From an uncultured Alistipes sp. (GTDB taxonomy: Bacteria > Bacteroidota > Bacteroidia > Bacteroidales > Rikenellaceae), in contig CAJGDL010000095.1 of assembly GCA_904502075.1 (NCBI GenBank), forward strand, positions 1 to 6,357: a stretch of 6,357 bases of DNA. The letters run 5' to 3'. Each line of letters starts with the position of its first letter. Positions within the stretch are counted from its first letter, which is position 1. Both the position numbers and the translations under genes were made by a program. The notes under the pieces were generated by a model. That model was not told the origin of the DNA. It ran no database searches and saw nothing but the letters and a program-made list of their open reading frames with translations. This document shows positions 1-4,591 of the stretch, piece by piece.

Positions 1-2
1 CG

Positions 3-152
3 GGAAATCCCGATTACGACGAGACGCTGGCCGCCTTGGTGATGCTGGGCTTCTCGAAGGCCCCCGCCGAAAAGGTGGTAAAGACCCTCTTCAAGGAGGA
101 GCCCACGCTTACGGTCGAGGAGGCGATTCGTGCCGCCCTCAAACGGCTCTAA
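3..152 (+). CDS. ruvA: Holliday junction branch-migration protein RuvA, C-terminal fragment
   Basis: The reading frame is open from the left edge and stops with TAA at 150-152. It gives 49 residues, which begin GNPDYDETLAALVMLGFSKA and end AIRAALKRL. This matches RuvA domain III, a small three-helix UBA-like domain. The LVMLGFSKA-type helix and the terminal ALKRL are typical of the family. In known RuvA this domain hangs from the DNA-binding tetramer core by a flexible linker and contacts RuvB, controlling branch migration of Holliday junctions in the cytoplasm. The DNA-binding domains I and II lie upstream of the window, so the start and full length cannot be judged. I see no strong hairpin directly after the stop. 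The only nearby dyad is the AT-rich 7-1-7 repeat at 241-255. Confidence 0.85.
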   Translation, partial: GNPDYDETLAALVMLGFSKAPAEKVVKTLFKEEPTLTVEEAIRAALKRL

Positions 153-290
153 TGCGTCGAAGTAGGAGACAAAGAGAAGATAGAGGAGAATGCCGTAAAC
201 TGAAATACCTCAAAAAGTCCTAAATCTCGGGAATTATATTATTTTTATTAAAAATCACCCCAAACCGTCTCCTTTTTGAGCATTTTTAGT

Positions 291-298
291 TATTTTTG
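291..298 (+). promoter_or_regulatory. Bacteroidota-type -7 promoter element for the small membrane protein gene
   Basis: TATTTTTG matches the Bacteroidota sigma-ABfr consensus TAnnTTTG exactly. It lies 25 nt before the ATG at 324, which would give a leader of roughly 20 nt. The expected TTTG box 19-21 nt upstream is not clear; the nearest TTTG (275-278) is only 12 nt away. The call therefore rests on the -7 element and its position. The upstream DNA is strongly AT-rich and holds a 7-1-7 dyad at 241-255. Confidence 0.5.
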
Positions 299-323
299 CA
301 GTCGCAAAGAGACAAAAAAGATT

Positions 324-524
324 ATGGAGCTGATACACTTTATATTACTCTTATCGTTCGTAGCCCTCTGCGCTTTGGGGTTAGCCCTCTACGCCCATCG
401 TCGCAAGCTCGACAAACGTCGCTACTTCACCGACCCGAAGCGCGACCATGTATATCGCCACTACAATCGCAACGGAAAGGCGATAAAGGAGAACACACAA
501 CCACATCAGCGTTTTGAGTTTTAA
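324..524 (+). CDS. Small single-pass membrane protein of unknown function (66 aa)
   Basis: I do not recognise a family. The protein has an N-terminal hydrophobic helix at about residues 3-24 (IHFILLLSFVALCALGLALY), followed at once by a strongly basic stretch (HRRKLDKRR). A polar tail rich in Tyr, His, Arg and Lys ends in RFEF. By the positive-inside rule the tail should be cytoplasmic, with the N-terminus outside. There is no lipobox and no obvious signal-peptidase site. I chose the ATG at 324 because it sits just after a promoter-like element and places the hydrophobic helix at the start. An upstream in-frame TTG at 276 would overlap that promoter. No Shine-Dalgarno sequence is seen, as is usual in Bacteroidota. 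The gene follows ruvA and is closed by its own terminator four bases after the stop. Confidence 0.6.
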   Translation: MELIHFILLLSFVALCALGLALYAHRRKLDKRRYFTDPKRDHVYRHYNRNGKAIKENTQPHQRFEF

Positions 525-527
525 TTC

Positions 528-565
528 AACAACAAACCCGACCTATTGAGGTCGGGTTTGTTGTT
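528..565 (+). terminator. Intrinsic terminator after the small membrane protein gene
   Basis: A perfect 17-bp inverted repeat (aacaacaaacccgacct at 528-544 and its reverse complement at 549-565) encloses a 4-base loop, ATTG. The GC-rich centre is CCCGACCT, and the right arm becomes U-rich (GGGTTTGTTGTT). It starts three bases after the stop codon at 522-524. The T tract lies inside the stem rather than after it. On the minus strand no T run follows, so it works best for the plus strand, though it could also block leftward read-through. Confidence 0.8.
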
Positions 566-628
566 AGCTTCTCTTCGCAAAGTCTTTTACGCAGCAAGGG
601 AGGAGATCAAAATCACAGTAGGCATAAA

Positions 629-672
629 AGAGACCGCGAAGAGGGCATTGCTACCCTCTTCGCGGTGTCTCT
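629..672 (-). terminator. Intrinsic terminator of the secG operon
   Basis: A perfect 12-bp GC-rich inverted repeat (ccgcgaagaggg at 634-645 with ccctcttcgcgg at 654-665) encloses an 8-base loop. It can extend outward by an AGAGA/TCTCT pairing past a two-base bulge. Read on the minus strand, the stem is followed by CTTTTATG, a short U tract. It lies about 87 nt past the secG stop codon, so the last mRNA of the operon would have a purine-rich 3' untranslated tail. It faces the plus-strand terminator at 528-565, as expected between convergent genes. Confidence 0.75.
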
Positions 673-758
673 CTACGAGGTTCGGTGCTGATCGGTTGCG
701 CATTTGCGCCTTCTCTCCTTCTCGCCCCCGCCCCTCGCTCTCTGCTTGGGCCTCGGAA

Positions 759-1112
759 TTACTCCTCAACGGTCTCGACAGTCTCGGTCTCCACCACCTC
801 GGCCTGAGGCACTACGGGGAGCTCCTCCACCTGCTTCTCGATCAGGGCGTTGGCGTCCTTAACCACATCCTTCGAGATACCGGTACCGGGGGCCTCCATC
901 ACCAACGTGGCGGTCAGGCTCAAGACAACAATGGCGATAGCCATCGTCCAGGTAAACTTCTCCAGGAAGTTCGACGACTCACGAACACCCATCACCTGGT
1001 TGGCGGCGCCGAAGTTGGCAGCCATACCGCTCTTGGGGCTCTGAACTAATACAGCGAGGATGATAAATACGCTCGCTACGAGGATTGCTCCGATGCAAAA
1101 AGTATACAACAT
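759..1112 (-). CDS. secG: Preprotein translocase subunit SecG
   Basis: This 117-residue protein has the SecG layout. Two transmembrane helices (about residues 3-23 and 53-73) are joined by a loop carrying the family signature QSPKSGMAANFG (24-35), followed by NQVMGV and a LEKFTW entry into the second helix. SecG binds SecYE in the inner membrane and promotes SecA-driven export. The tail after residue 80 is longer than in many SecG proteins and ends in an acidic Val/Glu-rich stretch (about 95-117), which is common in Bacteroidota. It is the last gene of the minus-strand operon, 12 nt after the TPR gene. The spacer is AT-rich but shows no TAnnTTTG, so I infer transcription from upstream. Confidence 0.93.
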   Translation of the reverse strand: MLYTFCIGAILVASVFIILAVLVQSPKSGMAANFGAANQVMGVRESSNFLEKFTWTMAIAIVVLSLTATLVMEAPGTGISKDVVKDANALIEKQVEELPVVPQAEVVETETVETVEE

Positions 1113-1124
1113 AGTCTATAAATT

Positions 1125-1613
1125 TTAATTATTTGTTTCTAATCGTTGAATAATCTCGGCAAAGTAAACACTTTTTTCCGGATTTAGCAAACATAATCGA
1201 CGATAAATTGCCAAAGCCTCCTCTTTAAGGCCCTGATTGAGGTAAACTTCAGCCAAATCTTCGCTCACCAAGTCATCTTCTTCGTCCAACGAGGCCTCGA
1301 TGGTGATCTCTTCGGTTACCTCCCCCTCCTCGGCTACGATGCGGAGCTCCTTCTCTTTGAGGAAGCGGTCGATCAGATCCTCGGACGAAAGGTGCAGCAG
1401 GGCCTCAACATCAAGCCCACCGAGGTTTTCAACCCACCGACGGTCGGCAGCCACCCACCTCAACAGCGGATCGGACTCTCCGGTCAACCTCTCACGCAGG
1501 GCCCGGGCAGCCGAGAACCAAGGATGATCGGCCAGGATTCGGTCGAGCGATTCCGCATCGCACGCCGTCAAGACGATCGTTTCCGATAAAGACCCTTTTC
1601 GTTCCATCCCCAT
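1125..1613 (-). CDS. Acidic protein with a single C-terminal TPR motif, between lptE and secG
   Basis: The protein has 162 residues and no signal peptide or membrane helix, so it is probably cytoplasmic. The N-terminal half (about 8-92) is helical with several Trp residues (PWF, LRWVA, RRWVENL). A highly acidic linker follows (about 95-119, including SLDEEDDLVSED). Residues 117-150 form one clear TPR: AEVYLNQGLKEEALAIYRRL ending in NPEKS. A lone TPR usually packs against another helix pair or a partner, so a protein-binding role is inferred; the substrate is unknown. Its ATG lies one base past the lptE stop, which suggests translational coupling. A second in-frame ATG at 1607 is possible. I recall TPR proteins of this kind beside lptE and secG in related genomes, but assign no specific function. 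Confidence 0.75.
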   Translation of the reverse strand: MGMERKGSLSETIVLTACDAESLDRILADHPWFSAARALRERLTGESDPLLRWVAADRRWVENLGGLDVEALLHLSSEDLIDRFLKEKELRIVAEEGEVTEEITIEASLDEEDDLVSEDLAEVYLNQGLKEEALAIYRRLCLLNPEKSVYFAEIIQRLETNN

Positions 1614-1614
1614 T

Positions 1615-2136
1615 TTACCAGTTACCGGCCGAAGCCTGGAAGATATCGGTTACAATCTGATCGACAATCTCGGGAATCAACTCCCCCTCGACCTCGGTCA
1701 GCAGGCGTGTCGAGTCGTAGTCGGCAAAGGCCGAGAAGCTCTTGTTCGAGAAGCTTTCAGCCTCGTTGATGGCATTCGTAAAGCGCACGCGCACCGTAAC
1801 GGTCAAGCGGTTTTGCAGGGCGTAGTCCTCGGACGAAACCGAAGAAGTCACCGAAGTGTAGTTGGTAATCTCCCCCTCGAAGGCGAAATCTCCCCCCTCG
1901 GGCACCTGTTGCAGACGGGTCTGGCGCGAGAATTTATCGACCAACGCATCCGTGAGCGTGGAGCTCAAGATAGGCGACACCATGGCCGCATTGTTCGGGA
2001 AGTAGGCCACCGAGAAGGTCTGCGCCTCGGGAGGAATCGACGCTCCCGAGAGCGAATAGTTCACCTTGTAGCCACAGCCGGCCAGCCCAACAAAGGCCAG
2101 CAAAGCAATCAGATATTTCGTATATTTCATCTTCAT
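1615..2136 (-). CDS. lptE: LptE-like LPS-assembly lipoprotein
   Basis: This 173-residue protein starts with a lipoprotein signal: basic MKMKYTKY, a hydrophobic core LIALLAFVG, then the lipobox LAGC with Cys21 as the expected acylated residue. The mature start CGYKVNYSLSG is typical of Bacteroidota LptE proteins. The rest has the family's pattern of a SFSVAYFPN-like strand, a helix (SSTLTDALVDKFSRQTRL) and later strands (EGEITNYTSVTSSV, RLTVTVRVRFTNA), ending in a helix (IPEIVDQIVTDIF). LptE plugs the LptD barrel in the outer membrane and helps insert lipopolysaccharide. The start could be Met1 or Met3. It follows the sigma-54 activator by 52 nt, a gap that holds a 13-codon mini-ORF (2187-2146). 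The TPR gene begins one base after its stop. Confidence 0.87.
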   Translation of the reverse strand: MKMKYTKYLIALLAFVGLAGCGYKVNYSLSGASIPPEAQTFSVAYFPNNAAMVSPILSSTLTDALVDKFSRQTRLQQVPEGGDFAFEGEITNYTSVTSSVSSEDYALQNRLTVTVRVRFTNAINEAESFSNKSFSAFADYDSTRLLTEVEGELIPEIVDQIVTDIFQASAGNW

Positions 2137-2188
2137 TCTATTGGTTTAAATTTTCATCCCAGGCTCGGTCTCACCATCGGGAAGCATA

Positions 2189-3403
2189 TTAAAACTCGTC
2201 GATACCCAGCTCCTTGATTTTACGGTAGAGCGTACGCTCCGACATAAAGAGTTCGGCAGCGGTCTCCTTGCGCCGTCCGTTGTTGCGTCGCAGGGCCTCC
2301 TCGATCTGACGGCGTTGCACATCGGCCTTTGTCAGGGTGCGCAACGGCTCCTCCACCACCTCTTCACTCTCGGCATAGTCGGCCACCTCGGGGGTGGTCG
2401 CAGAGGCCGGCAAGAGGCGCATCGGCTCTTGCGTAGCAGGACGAGGCGAAGGGGTCGCCGATCCTCCACGCATCGCCTCCTGCATCATCCGCTTCAGGTC
2501 GTTGATATCGGCCCGCATATCGAAGAGGATCTTGTAGAGGAGCTCGCGCTCGGTGGAATAACCCTCCTCGGCCTGCGAACGTCCTTCGGAAGGACGCATC
2601 GGAGCCCCACCCTCCTGCAGAGGGAGGTAGCGACGCAGAATGTCGGCCGTAATCAGGCGAGCCTCCTCGATGGCCGAGATCTGCTCGGCCACATTCTTCA
2701 ACTGGCGGATGTTGCCGCGCCAAAGGTACCCCTCCAAGAGGGCGCGCGCCTGGGCATCGAGCGAAATGGCCGGCATACGGTACTGCACCGCCACATCCGA
2801 GGCGAATTTACGGAACAGCAGGAAGATATCCTCGCGCCGTTCGCGCAATGCCGGTACGGGAATGGGCACCGTATTGAGACGATAATAAAGATCCTCGCGG
2901 AAGCGACCCGAAGCGATCGCCTCCTGGATATTGATGTTGGTAGCCGCCACCACGCGCACATTGGTCTTCTGCACCTTGGCCGAACCGACACGGATAAACT
3001 CGCCCGACTGCAACACACGCAGCAGGCGCACCTGGGTCGAGAGGGGCAACTCGGCCACCTCGTCCAGAAAGATCGTTCCTCCGTCGGCCTCCTCGAAGTA
3101 GCCCTTACGCGCCTCGACGGCTCCGGTAAAGGCCCCCTTCTCATGGCCAAAGAGCTCCGAATCAATCGTTCCCTCGGGGATGGCTCCACAGTTTACCGCA
3201 ATATATTTATTGTGTTTGCGGGCCCAAAAGGCGTGGATCACCTGCGGAAAAAACTCCTTACCCACGCCGCTTTCTCCGGTTACCAAGACCGAGAGGTCGG
3301 TGGGAGCCACACGCACGGCCACCTCCAAAGCCCGATTCAGGAGCTCGGAATTTCCGATGATGCCAAAGCGTTGTTTTACGGCCAATAATTCGTTGTCGCT
3401 CAT
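2189..3403 (-). CDS. Sigma-54-dependent transcriptional activator without N-terminal sensory domain
   Basis: This 404-residue bacterial enhancer-binding protein starts almost directly with its AAA+ domain (about 14-262). Visible motifs are Walker A GESGVGKE (43-50), the sigma-54-contacting GAFTGA loop (90-95), Walker B GGTIFLDE (108-115), GRFREDLYYRL with candidate arginine fingers Arg167/Arg169, and a WRGNIRQLKN sensor II segment (228-237; most relatives have WPGN). A linker (265-360) contains an amphipathic helix at about 284-311, then a Pro/Ala/Glu-rich stretch. The C-terminus is a Fis-type helix-turn-helix (about 364-402, RRKETAAELFMSERTLYRK). By family knowledge it should bind enhancer DNA and use ATP to open sigma-54 RNA polymerase complexes. 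No receiver, PAS or GAF domain is present, so the signal input is unknown. It follows the HU-CCDC81 gene by 28 nt. Confidence 0.92.
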   Translation of the reverse strand: MSDNELLAVKQRFGIIGNSELLNRALEVAVRVAPTDLSVLVTGESGVGKEFFPQVIHAFWARKHNKYIAVNCGAIPEGTIDSELFGHEKGAFTGAVEARKGYFEEADGGTIFLDEVAELPLSTQVRLLRVLQSGEFIRVGSAKVQKTNVRVVAATNINIQEAIASGRFREDLYYRLNTVPIPVPALRERREDIFLLFRKFASDVAVQYRMPAISLDAQARALLEGYLWRGNIRQLKNVAEQISAIEEARLITADILRRYLPLQEGGAPMRPSEGRSQAEEGYSTERELLYKILFDMRADINDLKRMMQEAMRGGSATPSPRPATQEPMRLLPASATTPEVADYAESEEVVEEPLRTLTKADVQRRQIEEALRRNNGRRKETAAELFMSERTLYRKIKELGIDEF

Positions 3404-3431
3404 ATCTAAATCCAGATTAGAGGTCTTCTTA

Positions 3432-4283
3432 TCAAATATCGGAGCCGGCCTCGGAGAAGGGGTAATCCGTCTGCACAGGCTGCTCGTGGTACTCCCCCGT
3501 CAACTGCTCCTTGCGACGATCGTTCCAATAGCCATAGAGAATGGCTCCCAGAGCGATGACCACGGCCAAGACAGCCAAAACAATAAAGGTATCGGGGCGG
3601 CGCGAGGGGGCCGAATTCACATAGGTGTAGGCCTCGGTCGACTTCTGCGGCTTGCCGTAGCGCAGGCCACGCACCGAAGGATCAGGGCGACGTGGCTGCG
3701 ACGAACTGCGGTGCTCGCGCGGATGCTCCTCCGAAAAGCGCATCAACCCCTTGATGCGGTTGCGCTTTTCATCGGCCGACTCGCTCAACTCCGAGGTTTC
3801 GACAGCCGCCGACTCCTCTTCGCTGAGGGTTTCGTTGCGCTCCGAAGATTGGGCGGCTTCCACCACCGGCATCTCCTGCAAAGTGGGCTCCGCCACCGTC
3901 GCTACGGGCTCCTGCGGCGAAACCGGCATCGGCTCCACGGCAGGGGCCGGCGAGACCACCTCCTGCTTTTCGGGCAGGTAGCGGAAACGAATCGTTCCGT
4001 TTTCCCCTTGGGCAAAGAGCCCCAAGCCCTCGGCTCGATAAACCGAACCATCGGAGATCGTATGGCGCAATTCGAAGATAAAGCGATCGATCAGCCCCGA
4101 GGCCTCGATCTCGCCCAACCCTTCGGCCACAAGCAACGAGCGCAAGACACCGTCGTCGCGCTTAAGCATCTCGGAGAAGACCACCTCGTCCCCCTCGTTT
4201 TTGCGAATGAAGGCCCCCAATTGGGGAACCACCAAACGGCGATGAGAGTGCAGGTACTCGGTTATAATGGGTATCAAATTCAT
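3432..4283 (-). CDS. HU-CCDC81-type membrane protein lacking a SPOR domain
   Basis: The protein has 283 residues. The N-terminus (MNLIPIITEYLHSHRRLVVPQLGAF, about 1-60) matches the first Bacteroidota CCDC81-like HU domain. Residues about 62-103 (LIDRFIFELRHTISDGSVYRAEGLGLF, ending IRFRY) match the second. A Pro/Glu-rich disordered linker (about 107-170), a basic stretch (172-230) and one transmembrane helix (about 232-253, FIVLAVLAVVIALGAILYGYW) follow, with only some 30 residues after it. Related proteins commonly end in a peptidoglycan-binding SPOR domain, which is absent here. I infer a membrane-anchored protein with the HU-like part in the cytoplasm; DNA binding is possible but unproven. 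The ATG at 4283 gives the family N-terminus and fits the promoter at 4317-4324. The longer frame from 4397 would begin upstream of that promoter. It is the first gene of the operon. Confidence 0.82.
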   Translation of the reverse strand: MNLIPIITEYLHSHRRLVVPQLGAFIRKNEGDEVVFSEMLKRDDGVLRSLLVAEGLGEIEASGLIDRFIFELRHTISDGSVYRAEGLGLFAQGENGTIRFRYLPEKQEVVSPAPAVEPMPVSPQEPVATVAEPTLQEMPVVEAAQSSERNETLSEEESAAVETSELSESADEKRNRIKGLMRFSEEHPREHRSSSQPRRPDPSVRGLRYGKPQKSTEAYTYVNSAPSRRPDTFIVLAVLAVVIALGAILYGYWNDRRKEQLTGEYHEQPVQTDYPFSEAGSDI

Positions 4284-4316
4284 TGCTTCGTTCAAAAAAC
4301 GGGTAAAATTTGGGCT

Positions 4317-4324
4317 CAAAATTA
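4317..4324 (-). promoter_or_regulatory. Bacteroidota-type -7 element of the envelope operon promoter
   Basis: On the minus strand the sequence reads TAATTTTG, an exact match to TAnnTTTG. The ATG of the HU-CCDC81 gene is 33 nt downstream, giving an inferred leader of about 25-30 nt. The -33 region, 19-21 nt upstream, is a T-rich run (TTTTTCTTTTTC) without a clean TTTG, so that box is weak. The position supports the start at 4283 over the longer frame. Confidence 0.5.
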
Positions 4325-4326
4325 CG

Positions 4327-4351
4327 ATTTTTCTTTCAGAAAAAGAAAAAT
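4327..4351. repeat. 10-bp perfect inverted repeat upstream of the operon promoter
   Basis: The arm atttttcttt (4327-4336) is followed after a 5-base loop by aaagaaaaat (4342-4351). The arms are pure pyrimidine-type and purine-type runs. It covers the position where the -33 box of the minus-strand promoter would lie, so it may be an operator or simply promoter-flanking AT-rich DNA. It has no adjoining T run that would make it a clear terminator. Confidence 0.45.
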
Positions 4352-4358
4352 GTGTCCG

Positions 4359-4373
4359 AATATTTGAAATATT
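4359..4373. repeat. 15-bp AT-rich palindrome between divergent promoters
   Basis: The sequence aatatttgaaatatt is a perfect 7-1-7 dyad. It lies about 35 nt upstream of the -7 element of the minus-strand operon and over 200 nt upstream of the arginine decarboxylase start. Its size suits a dimeric regulator, but palindromes of A and T arise easily by chance in such regions, so function is only a guess. Confidence 0.35.
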
Positions 4374-4591
4374 GGCCCGAATCCTTGGGTTTCTCAAAAA
4401 TATTTAGTTGCTTTGCATCTTGAAAAACGAAAAAATCCGACCGAGCTACTTTGTCAAAAAAAATCCAATGTAGCGAAGATGGATTGAAAACAGGCTTCGA
4501 ATTTGCTTGTCGCAGATAAAAACAACGACCACAAAAAGGATTCGATGCCCAGAACAAACCCCGAACTTTAATTGCAGAAAAAAGCCGCGTT

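Larger units (their letters stand above)
4284..4591. other. Divergent intergenic region between the envelope operon and the arginine decarboxylase gene
   Basis: This AT-rich stretch of 308 nt separates two divergent transcription units. It holds the minus-strand promoter candidate (4317-4324), an inverted repeat (4327-4351) and a 15-bp palindrome (4359-4373). I found no convincing TAnnTTTG for the rightward gene. The closest are TACTTTG at 4447-4453, one base short, and TAATTG at 4569-4574. A weak 6-bp inverted repeat lies at 4462-4485. Short frames that cross the region are shadows with no recognisable protein signature. Confidence 0.6.

Noticed and set aside
276..323. N-terminal extension of the small membrane protein from a TTG at 276.
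   Set aside because: It would overlap the -7 element at 291-298 and add a Cys/Arg-rich leader before the hydrophobic helix. The ATG at 324 is better placed.
546..1049. Plus-strand open frame running through the terminators and opposite secG.
   Set aside because: It crosses two strong terminator hairpins and is antisense to the well-supported secG. Its product has no motif.
2315..3388. Plus-strand open frame of 357 codons opposite the sigma-54 activator.
   Set aside because: It is His/Arg/Gly-rich with no domains and lies wholly opposite a gene with intact AAA+ motifs. It is a codon-bias shadow.
3180..4367. Plus-strand open frame of 395 codons opposite the HU-CCDC81 gene.
   Set aside because: It is basic and low complexity, without recognisable motifs. 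The minus strand encodes the conserved protein.
4372..4388. Near match to a sigma-54 promoter (TTGGCCCG then CTTGG) on the plus strand upstream of the decarboxylase gene.
   Set aside because: The spacing between the GG and the downstream pair is one base too long, and the nearly invariant GC of the -12 element is GG, so it does not meet the consensus.
4284..4397. 38-residue N-terminal extension of the HU-CCDC81 gene from an ATG at 4397.
   Set aside because: The extension has no family match, spans the promoter-like TAATTTTG and dyads, and would move the conserved MNLIPIITEYL start inward.
4447..4453. TACTTTG as a possible -7 element for the decarboxylase gene.
   Set aside because: It has one base fewer than TAnnTTTG, no TTTG at the proper distance upstream, and would leave a leader of over 130 nt.
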